A DNA stretch of 64,000 bases, taken from the NCBI GenBank assembly GCA_015227615.1, contig JAALGZ010000003.1, positions 1,116,001 through 1,180,000 of the forward strand. Reading direction: 5' to 3'. The translations under genes and the position numbers were made by a program. The stretch's first letter is position 1. Each line of letters starts with the position of its first letter. Below the pieces are notes generated by a model, which had not been told where the DNA came from, ran no database searches, and was given only the letters and a program-made list of their open reading frames with translations. The stretch comes from Labyrinthula sp. Ha. Its lineage: Eukaryota > Sar > Bigyra > Labyrinthulida > Labyrinthulaceae. Positions 23,799-35,797 of the stretch are shown in pieces.

Positions 23799-26700
23799 TT
23801 TGAAAGCTTTTAATTTGATTTGATTTTCAGTGTAATTATTTTCTTGCGTCCAAATTGACGCGCTATGATTGGTTTGAAGGATATTTACTAACCAATGGAA
23901 TACAGCAATTACGTCCGGTAGAATTTACTACACTATCCAAAACTCAATCTCTTCGGCTTAAGTATCGGTATCAGTTATAAATTACCATTAATTAAGTTCC
24001 ATGGAATTTTTATATATTTATCTTTCAATAAGATCTGATTTCATTATACCAGTTATCTAATGGTTTTTCGATAGAACTACTAAGATTTACCGAAATCTTA
24101 TCTCATCACATATTTTAGGTAAAGAACTTACTACATCTGCAACATTTTGTAGTTATACTAGAGTTACAGAAAACTGGATACCTATACAATGTGCTAACTT
24201 TTTCTCCTGAAAGAGGAACCTTAAAATCTTTCGTCCAACAAAAAAACTTCATTCAATGCCTTTCACAAACACCATCTAACATTTTTCCAAAGGATTATCT
24301 TTTTACTCTTCTAGAGAGAAAAAACAAAGAGAAAGAATATGCAAAGAATTATTTTCTTTTATTTTTAACTAAGATAGACCCTTATAAGTGTCTTCTCCGT
24401 TACTTATATACTACTTCTTCATAAGTGGGTTCAAGTGTAGGATACAACACGCAAAGTAACAGTACATTTGTTGAAAAGAATAAAAGACAAGGTAGCGAAA
24501 ACTTTTAATCTGTGGGAATGGATATTTTTTCGGAAGTTTTAACATTTAAGTTAAAAGATATCAATTTTTCTCACTTTGTAAAACATGCCCAACTAGAAGT
24601 GAAAAATTGCTCGAACCGTTCTTGAATGTTGAGAATTGTGGATGTTTCATCATCTGTTTTAATGTGCTAGAGGACATGTTTGGGATTAGGCTAGGGAGTC
24701 TAGGTGAAACTGTAATATCCAAATTGTGAAGAGTTATCTACGCAGGTTGATTTTTAATGTTTGCTGGTTCTGGACATAGAGTACTCACAATTAGATCAGG
24801 CTAAGTTAAGTTTAAGGGAACTCTTGGAATGGGAAGCATCTTAGCAGAAAATTTTGTTTAACAAATATTGGAAACAGGAATCAAGCTGTCATGAATGTGT
24901 AGAATGCAGAAAAATCTGGCAAGGGTGTTCCTGGGGAGCTTGGAGTATCTACACTGCTCCCTAAAACCTCATTTTGTTGATTTCTTACCTTAACTAGAGT
25001 TACACTTCACTAGAATTTGATTAAGCTTAATGATTGGAGTCGTAAAGAAAGTAATCTATTTTAAATGACGTTGCCAAAACCTGAAGAAGCCTAGTGAGAC
25101 ATTGAAACTATAAAAATTAACGCGAAATTGAAAAGTATTATCAATTTAAATAACGAATACTTAGGAATGGTAAATGAAAATCAAACAAAGAATTCGGGTG
25201 TCTTTTCCGTAATCCCGTTCCTTCTGAGAGATAACTACTATGGGCCATAGAACCGGCTAACATATATCATCAGGTGCTAAGATTGTCAGAGGGTTGATAT
25301 AGTGCCAAGCTTCATGATTTTAAGTCTAAGACTAAGAAAACTTGTTCAAAATATTTTCCCCACCTGATCACGTTGCGTCTTACTATACTTAAGTGTACAG
25401 AAGGGTATTCGCGAAACAGATTTAAAATCCAAAATGAAAAATAACTTCTATGAATATAAAAGAAGAATAATGCAATTGCACACTACGTTAATTCCTCCTC
25501 AAATACTCTTAAAGTTAATAACGCAAACTCAGGATCAATCCAAGTGTCAATGGGAACCCATATGCCAACCAGCTTGGTATGAATAATGCTGGATACTTGT
25601 TTCAATTAGATGTTGTTGAACCGTGGAATTTGCATATTTTATACTGAATACGAGCTTTGCAATATTAGCTGCCTTAATGCTCACATTTCCGGAATCATTT
25701 TGTAAGCTTGGGTAAATTAACTGCACAATAATTCTCTAATCTCAAAATGTCATATGACAATCCAATAATTTCACAGTAATCAGTTCCTTCTGCACAGAAA
25801 CTTCAAGGTAACTATTCCAAAGTTCACTTTCATTGTACTGGAATTTTTTTCTTGTAAGCCAACATAATATAGCCGTTTATGTAAATCACCACCTCCAATG
25901 TTTTATTAAATCTACCTGAAGAAAACTAATCTTCAAATATGAAATATATTGCTTTCTTGAAGAATTGGTCAACAATAAGAATATGGAATTTGTAATATGG
26001 CTCCTTATATCAACAATTCCTATTTACTTGGCCAGAGTTTGGAATGTTTAAGAATAGGATTCAATATTAAGAAGCGCTGAGTCAAAAAATGCTAGGAAAG
26101 TGGAGCAAAAGTATGAAAATAACTGGATAGTTGCGCAGGTCAACAAAGGAACTGGTCAATATGATTCTGAAGCTCATATAGCAATGTAAGTTATAGTAGG
26201 CTAGTTAGCTACAGACAAGATCATGCTATGAAAAAGTGAAATAGCAGATATATATACTTAGTAGAGCTACAGACACCAGGAACTCAGTTGCCGATATTGA
26301 AGCTATGACACCATTAACTGAGACAGAATCTAACCTAGCTAAGTGCGGGGAACTATATTTACGCACGGTCCCCTAACTACCTGAAAGTCTATTTATTCAG
26401 CATCTATATCATGCGAGATAATGAGCCAAGCCAAATATTGAGCAATATATTGGAGTTCCGCTAGAAGTGTTCTCTGGAAATTAATCTATGAAATTGTACT
26501 AGATTTGTCAAATGTTATGAATAAAATATATAGCAGGTGGTCAAGTTTTTTTTATATTTTTTCAGAAAGGTAATATATTTCACTTTGAAATATTTTTCTT
26601 AACGGGTCTGAGGAAACAAAATTAGCATATATAGGAAGAAATAAAAATAGTTCTTCCAAAACTACTTGTTGGGAATTTCTATTTTATCAAGTTAGATGCC

Positions 26701-28731
26701 ATATGTAAGAAATGAGAACCCTTCATATTTTGAGGTTAGAGAAAGTCAAATTAAATTTTTACCTCATAGATAAAAAATGGTAGAAAATATAAAAGGGAAA
26801 TCAAACTGGTAGCCCCTACCTTTTGATAAACTCAATTGCAGCGCAAGAACAGCTTACTAAGCCTTCATATTACTAATTTTGCATACCTAAGCTAACAGAG
26901 AACAAATTTAGAGCCTCAAGGACCGAGTTGAAGAGCTTACGGCATCGTAGTCACGTAAGAACTTAAGAAATACCATACTTTAGATACTCGTGAATCGAAA
27001 TGAAGTTTTATTTCCCAAACGAGCTAGGTCAATTTAAGTACGCTTAGCTAGAAGCTAAAGTTAAGGAAAAGATTTAGTCCGTTGATACTCTTTGATGCGA
27101 TAGTTTCTTGTTATGTCATAATAGTTTGAGACAGTTTTTGAGTTACCGATATTTCTTTAAGTCATATTGAAGTTAATAAAACGACTTGTGTCTTAAGTAG
27201 AAAAAATATACTGTTGTTTACATGGTAACAGTGCTTTAAAAGTTAACAGTAACATTTAAATATATAGAAGTTGTTGACAGAAAGTACCAAATCTAAGTTA
27301 AAGCATTAACAAACTACCTTGTAGTTTTCGCAAAAACTGGCACGACCGTAAAGTTTGTTAAGTTACTTGACACTTAGTAGGAATTTACTTCGGAGAATAT
27401 CAAAACCCTCATATAAGCCTTGATATTCCCTAAATATATTCTGCTGTTTTAATTCTAATATATTACCGGTAGGAGTTTCAGCATTAATTTTTATTTGAAT
27501 AGACGGTCCTTAACTACCAAAAGTAGCATTGATAGAAAACGAACAAGGGGGTGAAAAGACAAGAGATTCGCAAAAAATTGAGCTAGATTTTTGGAACATT
27601 CTCCACTATATGCATATACCTGGGCTCAAGCTTTCAGAAGGAGATCTGGCACATTTTTATGGATATTCGTGCATATAAATCTCCTTAGACTATGGCTTTT
27701 TGGCACTTGGAAAATATCGATACAATACTGCTTGTCTTGGATGTATGTTAATTTGACTCAACTGTAGTTTTTTATGATACAATGTTTTCTATCTCTCCCC
27801 CAAGTTCCGAGGACGGCCATCTCGAGATTTCATATTACTTCGTCTCTATGTAAATCCTGTTCTAATATTTCACTTAGTTTCCTTCTGAAACCTTAAATTT
27901 CTTGTTGGTATTTTAATTCTGTTAGTTGGATCTCGGTTGAGATTTTTGACTGTACTTTAACATTGGTGTTATGTCTGTGTAGGTTTTTGGATTTGTTTCT
28001 CCTGTAGCCAAGTGATTTTTTCTCAGCAGTTTAATAAATTTTATGTACCCAATTCAAACCAATTTGAAAATTATACTATATCGTATATATTGCAGAACTC
28101 CAGTAGGACTTATACTAGTTGCATATGTCTTGTTCTATAACGTTTCCTTTATAGTCCAATTCTTCGCTGAAAAGCATAAATCCTACCACTAATAACGTAC
28201 ATACCCTGTAGAACTGTTCCACAGAAATGTAGCTACGAAGCTTCTACATCTACACTTATTTAGAAAGTAGAAACGGTGTGGTGACTGCAAGATGTATTTG
28301 CTTGCATGGTTCCACGCGCGCCTAACTCAGTTGTATTTCGCAGTTGTTGCATGTTTGAATACGAAGAAACAACCGTCGCTGTTACTTTTACAAAGATAAG
28401 GCTTGTGGAAACACGGAAAATCTGAGACGTGGCTTGAGATGAAAATGGACCTGTTAGACGAAGTGCTTAAAGCTCTTGTCTTCTTACTTCAGAACCCAAA
28501 ATTTCTTGTTATAAATTATTCACCTTACGTTAATTAGTTCCTGCATTTTCAAAGTATAAATTTTATCATTTTGAGATAGGACAGATAATTTCTTTAAAAA
28601 TATATCCCTTAGAATATGTTATCAATTAGAAAAGACTTTTATCAGAAAAGTGTGTAACGACTAGTTAGTCAAAGACTCCTTACTTGTGTTATTGGACAGA
28701 GATTTATGCAAGATGGCATTACCATAAGTAC
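23799..28731. other. gene-poor stretch between gene islands 2 and 3
   Basis: About 4.9 kb without a gene I can defend. A reading frame of about 100 codons at 24119-24424 has no ATG and no recognisable motif. The rest is AT-rich with no repeat, RNA or element I can name. An ATTGG at 28690-28694, about 40 bp before the MUS81 ATG, is a possible CCAAT box. Confidence 0.4.
23868..23896. promoter_or_regulatory. opposed CCAAT-box pair upstream of the WRKY19-type gene
   Basis: ATTGG at 23868-23872 and CCAAT at 23892-23896 face each other 70-98 bp upstream of the ATG at 23798 on the minus strand. This is the position where NF-Y boxes act in many eukaryotes. The assignment is by position only. Confidence 0.35.
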
Positions 28732-30017
28732 ATGAACAAAGAAATTGTTGCTTTCTTACGGATTGAAATTCAAAAATCCAGAAAAAATGGCCAAAGGAAT
28801 AGAGGTATATATCTGGATTTTATTCAGCTTTAGTAAACATTTTAAATAAAGCCAAAATCAATATTAGTGCCTGCAAAACGTCTTTGACCAGTGTACAAGA
28901 GCTTCTCAAAGTGAACGGGATCGGTGAAGCTCTTGCTTTTCAAATAGACCATTATATAAAAAAAAAGGAAAAGACAATCACGGTTGCTTTAAATAATGAT
29001 TTATCTAAGCTTCTCCTTTATTTATCTATAAATGGAAATATTGATGTGAATGCACCATCAAGTCTTTTTCACTCGGAATCAAGCGTTTCTTCCCTAATGA
29101 ACACCTGGAAAAAATATTTTACATTCCGAAGCCAGTGTGTTATATTAAGCTCGGATGGAATTATTGAAGCTACTTTGCTTCTTCAATCCTTACCCCACTG
29201 GGGTATAAAATTCTTAGAAGATATAAACCCCGCTCAACCTTCCCCAAGTACAATACCTGCTGACCAAGATATTGTTCTTCTAATAGACCATAGAGAAAAG
29301 TCAAATTTTGATGGTAGTTTTTTCTTTGACAAATTGGTAGGAAAGGGTATTAATGTAGAAAGAAGAAATCTAGTACTTGGAGACTTCTGCTGGATAAAAA
29401 GAACAAGTGAAGGTGAAAAAGTGTTGGATGTAATCATAGAAAGAAAAATTGCTTCAGATTTAATTGCTTCTATATTTGATGGAAGATATAGAGAACAAAA
29501 ACTTAGACTCATAAATTGTGGTTTAAAACAACCGATGTACTTGCTTGAAGGCCAACCCACATGGAACATTGAAAACAAAAAATCAAAAATATTTAGAACT
29601 GCTGCTTCAAAAATCACAGCATGTGAAATAAACGTAGTATATACCAAAGATAGTAGTGACTCTGTAGAAGCTTTGTACCACCTTCATTGCTACTTGAAAA
29701 AGCATGGTGAAGAATTTTCCTTTGAAGATTTCAAAGAATATAATGCGTTTAAATTCAATCAAAAGAGAGGAAGCGTTGAGAATTTTGAAGAAATGCTAAT
29801 TTCTGAACTCGTTCAAATTGAAGGTATTTCTTTCAAATATGCAGCTACTATACTATCCCAATATAGTTTTGAGAACCATAAACAGTTTGTTGAGTTTCTA
29901 GTGCAGAACACTACAAGTCAAAAATATTGTTTTGAAGATATTCTTCCAGTAGGTGGGCAAAGAAGATTAGGAAAAACGGGTGCTCAGAAAATATATAAGT
30001 TTTACACAACAACATAG
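28732..30017 (+). CDS. MUS81: MUS81 structure-specific endonuclease
   Basis: Catalytic subunit of the MUS81-EME1 nuclease, which cuts branched DNA at stalled forks and recombination intermediates in the nucleus. Two exons (28732-28804, 28828-30017) give 420 residues with a 23-nt intron. The first exon and the start of the second encode the N-terminal helix-hairpin-helix domain (NKEIVAFL... VNGIGEALAFQIDHYI, about 2-70). The ERCC4 nuclease spans about 170-310 with the signature GDF at 209-211, IERKIASD at 228-235 and SIFDGRYREQKLRL after it, and the leading acidic DHREK near 178. A C-terminal HhH2 region follows (LVQIEGISFKYAATIL). All GD...ERKxxxD residues are present. It is shorter than animal MUS81 (~550). 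Twelve bases separate it from the convergent gene. No EME1 partner is in this window. Confidence 0.93.
28805..28827 (+). other. 23-nt spliceosomal intron (MUS81)
   Basis: Starts GTATATATC and ends TTTATTCAG. Removal joins the exon beginning MNKEIVAFL to ALVNILNKAKINISACKTS, which is the helix-hairpin-helix sequence expected at the MUS81 N-terminus and gives an ATG start. Confidence 0.9.
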
Positions 30018-30029
30018 TCTATTCTTGTC

Positions 30030-33000
30030 TTATGAATATTTATTCAAGAACCAAGCAATGTCCTTTTCTTCTGTTGTATCAGCAGGAGTTTGAATAACAA
30101 TCTGTTTATTGTTATCTTGTTCCTCAATACGTTCAGTTGACACTTCACTGACACTGCTAAATTCTAGTGATGTTCTCTTGTTGTATTCTACTTCTGGTGG
30201 TATATATTCTTTAAATAGACACATTGAGCATACGTTTTGTACCCTAACTGGTTGTTTATGGTAGCATACAGAACAACACCAATTGTTAGTTTCACTTTTC
30301 CCTTTTTTATATCTTTGTTGAATACTATTTCTTTCAGTAACTAATGATGAACCACGACATGTTGATATTGAGTTGATTACTATGGGTTTCTGCCGTGTTC
30401 GTTGATGACTAGGAAATATTTTTATTTCTGATATTCGATTTGGCTGGGTTATTTTCCTAAGTAGTGCAATTTCTTTCCTTGGAGATACTGTTGCACTATT
30501 GGTTTCACCTGAAAGAACACAATTCAAGTTGATTGGTGGCATTAAACAAGAAAACATATCACAAAACGCACTTATTTCGGAATTGTTATATTTATTTCGA
30601 TTCTCTCTGCATGAAAGTTTTTGAAATATAGTTCTTCTTGTCAAGGGACTCCCATATGGTTTCAAAAGCTGCCTCATACAAACAAACTTGCTAAAAAGGA
30701 TTTCAGTACCGGTTGCTTTGTGAAATAATTTATAATCTTGAACAAGTTTTTCTTCAGCTGTTAGTTTCATAAAACCAGAAAATTTATCGGAGTCAACAGT
30801 AGAGCCACAATTACTCCTATTCATGTCTGTATGTTTTAAGAAGTGATCAAAAAATTCTTGTATTTCCTTGGTTGAAAGTGTAACACCAAAGTGCTCGGTG
30901 ATAATATCTATCTTTTTACGAAGAGCAAATGAAGTTAAGAACTCAGACTCCATGTTCTCAACTTTGAAGTGTTGTCTATATATCTTTAGCATTTCTCGAA
31001 CAATAAACAAAGTCTCTGATGCACTTTCCATCGGGAATATTTCAGAAATTGCTTTTACTAGTTGTTCCCAAGGAAATATATCAAGATCCTGTTCACCTCC
31101 TCTGCCAGCTCGAAAGTTATATACAAAATACTTAAGTGTAACTATATCTTCCTTTTGCAAACCCTCAAATATACGAAGAAGCTTACCAAAGGCTTCAATA
31201 CGTGTAATTTTATTATCACCCATGTATTCTTTCTTCTGAAGTCTTGAAATAATATCAATTCCAATTCTTTCATGCTGTGAAACCCATAGCTTCACGTTAT
31301 TTAATTCACAAGTAAGGTTTAGTCTCTTACTTTTTTCGTTAGAATAAAGCACTTGCTCAGGAATATTATTATTTTGAGTTGAGTCAAAGGGTAATAATTC
31401 TCCAGCTGTTAAAGGTTCAAGATATTTATTGAAGAAGCTTATTTCCACAATAGACAGAGGAAATATAGAGTTATTAAACTTTCCTCGATTATCGAACCTC
31501 ATCATCTGCTTTGCTCCATCCAAAAATTGTCGAGAGTGTGAGTCTGCACTCGTAAAATCTAATTTAATATATCTGTTCCTTTGTTCAACAATAGAGTGAA
31601 TATATTCAAAACCAGTTGTTTTACCATAATATTCTTCTTGAACCAGGAAAAGAATATATTTTATTTTATCTAAAAGCTTTTCAATAAATAGCTCTTTGTT
31701 TTTATTTTTAAATAACATTAACATCTTTTTATCGTCTCGGCTAAGTGATATACCTAAACTTTTGAAGTTGTTCTCTATATTTTTACCACCACTTTCATTA
31801 AGAACCATTTTACAATGTTCTGCAGGGTCTTTAATATATATCGTGTTTGTTCCATGTGCCTTCTCAGGAAATAACTGAAGTAACTGAGCATATATTCGAA
31901 AAAATAATTTTCCTACTCTAAGTGGACAAAAGTCAAAAAAAGACTCATCCTTGTTTTCTATCTTGGTCATAACAATGTTCACTTCTATCGGAGAAAGTTC
32001 TAATAGATTAAATCCTAATATCCATGCCTTCTCTCGTGATGATTTTTCAGAACCTAATATTGTCTGCAAGTCTTCTATACAATTTATATCAATGCATTTT
32101 TGTCTATACTGTTTCTGTAAATTATACACCAAATCTTCATCGGACATACTCATCACATCCTCTTCTGGTACAACAAGGAAAAATTTTATTTGCTTAAAGT
32201 TTTCTTGACTTAGTATTTTTTTAATAGGTAGAGAACAAGCCTTTTTTCCATCACTTTCTCTTAAAACCCATAAGTTTAAAGTATTTTTCTTTCCACAACC
32301 AATGCTCTGGGAGAACTGACATGGAGACCCTTTTAACGAACTATCTAATAGAAAGATATCTATATATGGAGAATCACTTTCATTGTTTCTTATGAATAGC
32401 TGTTTCTTTTGTGTAAAATAAGAGTTTTTTAGTTTTATTGCTTCGCCTGCTTTTCGATATCCTTGTCTTAGCATATCTTTACTTTTCTTTCCATTGGATA
32501 ATTTTATATTTGTTATTGCTTCTTTAACTTGTTTGGAATATGAAATATATATTGCTACTTCATAAGAAGCATCTCTTCCGATATATTGAGTAAAAGGAAC
32601 ATTATCGTAACATATATATACTTTTGATATAAATAATTTTCTTCCTACTCGTTCTCCATAGTACTTGAGAAATTTATCTACTTCCTCTATAGTTATTTCT
32701 TGTGAATGGTGGTTCTGTTTAAAACAAAGTATCTTATTGAATATTAGTCTCATTTCTATGTTAGTTAGTTTATATTCTTTGAGTTTGCTTATATTCTTCA
32801 TGAAGTTTTTTATATCAATACATTCTTTCTTCACTTCCTCTTTGAATTTTAAACATAATATATATCCAAGACAAATAAGGAATTGAAGTGGATATGCAAA
32901 TAAACTCCAGATATCTTTCAGTGATATTCTTTTATCAAGGTAACTTGCAAGTATTTTACAATATTCAATATTGACTTCTTGTCCTTCATTTATTGCTACC

Positions 33001-33215
33001 ATAAAAGAACAAAATCCAGTCAAGTTCATTCCTTTTATTCCTTTTCTTCCTTCTGCAAATATCAAATACTTTTGTTCTAAAGAGTTTAACATATCTTCTC
33101 CACTTTGTACTGTTTTTCTTAGTGATAAAAATAAGTTTGTAAACCATTTTGTTATTGATATTTCTATATCTTTGTCTATTGTCTTTTTGTTTTTATCTCT
33201 TTGTTTTTGTTTCAT
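30030..33215 (-). CDS. large protein of unknown function with a C-terminal CxxC zinc ribbon
   Basis: One uninterrupted exon of 1061 codons, so certainly a gene, but I do not recognise the family. The sequence is Lys/Ile/Asn-rich and mostly helical in appearance, without a signal peptide; one hydrophobic stretch (PLQFLICLGYILCL, about 108-121) could be buried or a membrane segment. Near the C-terminus WCCSVC at 979-984 and CSMC at 996-999 form a CxxC-x11-CxxC pair like a RanBP2-type or similar zinc ribbon, followed by an acidic tail. It starts at ATG 33215, only 15 bp from the divergent PhyH gene's ATG; the Lys/Gln-rich first residues leave room for a later start (for example Met43). Its stop lies 12 bp from that of MUS81. 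The function is unknown. Confidence 0.85.
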   Translation of the reverse strand: MKQKQRDKNKKTIDKDIEISITKWFTNLFLSLRKTVQSGEDMLNSLEQKYLIFAEGRKGIKGMNLTGFCSFMVAINEGQEVNIEYCKILASYLDKRISLKDIWSLFAYPLQFLICLGYILCLKFKEEVKKECIDIKNFMKNISKLKEYKLTNIEMRLIFNKILCFKQNHHSQEITIEEVDKFLKYYGERVGRKLFISKVYICYDNVPFTQYIGRDASYEVAIYISYSKQVKEAITNIKLSNGKKSKDMLRQGYRKAGEAIKLKNSYFTQKKQLFIRNNESDSPYIDIFLLDSSLKGSPCQFSQSIGCGKKNTLNLWVLRESDGKKACSLPIKKILSQENFKQIKFFLVVPEEDVMSMSDEDLVYNLQKQYRQKCIDINCIEDLQTILGSEKSSREKAWILGFNLLELSPIEVNIVMTKIENKDESFFDFCPLRVGKLFFRIYAQLLQLFPEKAHGTNTIYIKDPAEHCKMVLNESGGKNIENNFKSLGISLSRDDKKMLMLFKNKNKELFIEKLLDKIKYILFLVQEEYYGKTTGFEYIHSIVEQRNRYIKLDFTSADSHSRQFLDGAKQMMRFDNRGKFNNSIFPLSIVEISFFNKYLEPLTAGELLPFDSTQNNNIPEQVLYSNEKSKRLNLTCELNNVKLWVSQHERIGIDIISRLQKKEYMGDNKITRIEAFGKLLRIFEGLQKEDIVTLKYFVYNFRAGRGGEQDLDIFPWEQLVKAISEIFPMESASETLFIVREMLKIYRQHFKVENMESEFLTSFALRKKIDIITEHFGVTLSTKEIQEFFDHFLKHTDMNRSNCGSTVDSDKFSGFMKLTAEEKLVQDYKLFHKATGTEILFSKFVCMRQLLKPYGSPLTRRTIFQKLSCRENRNKYNNSEISAFCDMFSCLMPPINLNCVLSGETNSATVSPRKEIALLRKITQPNRISEIKIFPSHQRTRQKPIVINSISTCRGSSLVTERNSIQQRYKKGKSETNNWCCSVCYHKQPVRVQNVCSMCLFKEYIPPEVEYNKRTSLEFSSVSEVSTERIEEQDNNKQIVIQTPADTTEEKDIAWFLNKYS

Positions 33216-33230
33216 AATAATAAACGGATA

Positions 33231-34127
33231 ATGAATAATAAATTAAAAAGAGCAAAGATTATATTTGATTTACATGGATATTATATCATAAAAAATGTAT
33301 TTCAAAAAGATCAAATTAAACCAATCATCAATTTATTGAACAAACAAGAGTTTCACGAAAGAAAACTCAAGTTAAGAAATTCAAAAGAAAGTTCTAGTAA
33401 CGCTCTTACAGGAAACAACCAAACTGGAAGATTTGATTTATCGCATACAGATAAAGGACCACTGCTTTCCATTCCCTTTTTCAGTAGTGTATTAAACCAG
33501 GAAAAACTTTTTCCATATTTGGAGTTATTCCTTGGTAGAGGATATAGACTTGACCATGTTCCTCTTGTCATTAAACAAGTTGCAGGCAGTGAAGGGTTTT
33601 CGTTGCATGGTGGACCTGGTAGAGAACTTTGGTATAAACACTTACCAAAAACTGGAGAAGTATTGACTTCACTAATAGGTTGTTCTGTTGCTTTGACTGA
33701 CCAAAATAAGGAAGATGGTGGTTTCTGCGTAGTGAAAGGATCGCATAAAATGAACTTTGACTTAACTAGAGAGATGACGCTGTTGGAAGATGAAGCTTTT
33801 GTGAAACAAAACTTAGATCAAGTTGATATGAAAACTGGTGATGTATTGCTATTCTCTGAAGCAACTGTTCATGGTTGTCTTGCTTGGAATAATGAAAAAA
33901 AAACAAGATACTCTGCTTTGTATCGTTTTGCACCTGCAAACTATGCATTTGCTAGAGGATATACAGAAGAAGGACCTGCGATTTATTCAGTTCAGGAAAA
34001 CCCAGTTGTGCAACCACCATATAGTACATTCTATGATAGACTTGATAGGGATGGCAAACTCATTAGTCCTAGAACGCAAACGAAAAAAAGTTTTGATGAA
34101 AAGGTTTTTCAGCAAAAGTACTTTTAA
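33231..34127 (+). CDS. PhyH-family Fe(II)/2-oxoglutarate oxygenase, HxG variant
   Basis: 298 residues, single exon. The fold is that of phytanoyl-CoA dioxygenase-like enzymes. DLHGYYIIKNVF near the N-terminus is the usual entry helix/strand, LIGCSVALTDQNKEDGGFCVVKGSHK (in part 148-173) the conserved core, and VLLFSEATVHGCLAWN (205-220) carries the distal iron-binding His214, with Arg226 the likely 2-oxoglutarate anchor. The proximal site reads LHGGP: His126 is present but Gly128 stands where the aspartate of the usual HxD motif would be. That is seen in a widespread PhyH subfamily and also in iron halogenases, so hydroxylase activity should not be assumed. The start at 33231 is fixed by the domain beginning right after it. 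The substrate is unknown. Confidence 0.85.
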   Translation: MNNKLKRAKIIFDLHGYYIIKNVFQKDQIKPIINLLNKQEFHERKLKLRNSKESSSNALTGNNQTGRFDLSHTDKGPLLSIPFFSSVLNQEKLFPYLELFLGRGYRLDHVPLVIKQVAGSEGFSLHGGPGRELWYKHLPKTGEVLTSLIGCSVALTDQNKEDGGFCVVKGSHKMNFDLTREMTLLEDEAFVKQNLDQVDMKTGDVLLFSEATVHGCLAWNNEKKTRYSALYRFAPANYAFARGYTEEGPAIYSVQENPVVQPPYSTFYDRLDRDGKLISPRTQTKKSFDEKVFQQKYF

Positions 34128-35668
34128 ATCCTAAGATCAATAACAACAAGGAACTCAGTCTTTATGCTTCTCCTAAACTCACTAACTCCAGTTTCTAGAC
34201 TAGGTGATAATTTTTTTCCTTGTTGATTTTGTAGAGTAAGCAGCCTAGCCAAAATTAAAATTAGCATTTGCAACCAGGTTAATTTGTGACACAAAATGTC
34301 TTCTTAAAGAAACAGGAGTACATATTAGTTGAAAATTAGTGCAACCGGTACATAGCTCAACACCGCAAAGTAAACCTGAATGGTTTTACTAATGAGCCTT
34401 GTCAGCATAAGAGTTACTTATCAAAATATGACTTAAGATAACCAAATTGCCACAATAAAAACAGAAGTAACTAGACGAAAAAAAAAGGCACATTATATTA
34501 TGATGTTAAGCTATGTTACTTTTCAAATCATAGAGTTAACAGCAAAAACTATTTGACTTTAAATTTCATTGATCGTTGTTTTTCTCAGTAGGAGCCATAA
34601 TATGCCAATTGCAAGATATTCGCAACGTTTTGTTCCATTTTCGTTTTCTAATGGGCTCGAAACTACATTTTTAAAGCTACTGTCCTTATCCGCATTTGAT
34701 TTACTTATTGAATGGTCTGTGACGACCAACTAATTCTCAGTTAACCTCTTAGTCAAAAAACTCATTCTGCACAAATACCTATTCTAGAACTCGTTGAAAA
34801 TAGATTGCTACTAGGGGCATAGCGCGAGTCTTCAGTAAGGAATCATTAAGGCTTTTGAGGAAACTAATTTGGGATTGAGTGAGTCTCGATACCGCACTGA
34901 GTGAAAAATGAGGAACTAATTGAAGATTTAAGAGAGAGGAATTTTCTGATTTGGACTGAGAAACGTACGAGTTCCCCATTGAGAAGTTGACTGAGAATTT
35001 TTGAGAAATTACTGGAGGAGTTTTCACCAAGTCAAATTCCTTAATGAAGAACTTCCCTCCGTTTGCACACCTGCTTACCATCATGTTGGCTTGGGATACC
35101 ATTTTATTTCATTTTCAAGTATTGCACTAACTTGATGTTTTCTAGTTCACTTTATATGTTACTGATGTTTTTCCTAATCACTTTGAATCAATTTCCATGT
35201 TATTGCGAGAACCATTTTATATTTATGTCATATGGCTCATAATTTTTCACTCTCAGGCGATTTTTCTCTTTTGAGAACTCTTAACTTTTCGTTATTTTGT
35301 TAGCTACTGCTTGGTCAAACCGATACACCTTTCAGGAATTAATTGAATATGAACATATCCATCTGCTTTTTCTTGTATATCGTATCGCCTACTAAGTCGC
35401 TATGAATATTAGTAACAAAGTAACGATATGAGATTGTTAGATTATATCGAATGGTTCAATCAGTTTAACCTAACTATATTCTGTTTAATTGCAATGATAC
35501 TGAGATCCATCAAAGTCCAGGACACTATATATCAAATCCCGCATACATCTAGAATATTTCCAGTACATGCATCCTGTTTTAGGAAGGTCTTTCACATGAT
35601 GAAAGAACGCAGAACCGATTCATTGGGGATTAGGCTCGCGGACTTTATAGGTCAGTATCATCTGATTC
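34128..35668. other. gene-poor stretch between PhyH and the Ty3 element
   Basis: About 1.5 kb with no recognised gene. A 107-codon frame on the minus strand at 34779-35102 has no motif and I leave it out. The stretch ends in the target-site copy ATTG (35669-35672). Confidence 0.45.
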
Positions 35669-35672
35669 ATTG

Positions 35673-35797
35673 TGATCAGATCCTACGCTTGATCTTTTCA
35701 TATAAATATATGTGACTTGAAATGTGTCTTTTGTAAGTGTCGAAGTTAAGTATTAACGTACAAATTAGACATCAGAATAACAACGGATAAACCATCA
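35673..35797 (-). repeat. 3' LTR of the Ty3-like element
   Basis: 125 bp, matching 42862-42986 at about 122 positions by eye. On the element strand it begins TGATGG and ends CTGATCA, the TG...CA termini expected of LTRs. A TATA-like ATATTTATAT lies near its 3' end. The methyltransferase reading frame runs up to its first bases. Confidence 0.9.

Noticed and set aside
24119-24424. Open stretch of about 100 codons with Lys/Leu/Phe-rich sequence upstream of nothing
   Set aside because: No ATG, no recognisable family. I tried short introns with GT-AG ends, but none gave a consistent start; short GT...AG spans arise easily in this AT-rich DNA.
26660-26780. Sequence reading roughly like a reverse-transcriptase strand
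   Set aside because: Only a handful of residues fit and no neighbouring element parts were found, so I could not call it a retroelement remnant.
34779-35102. 107-codon open frame on the minus strand
   Set aside because: No motif, and a composition like the surrounding intergenic DNA.
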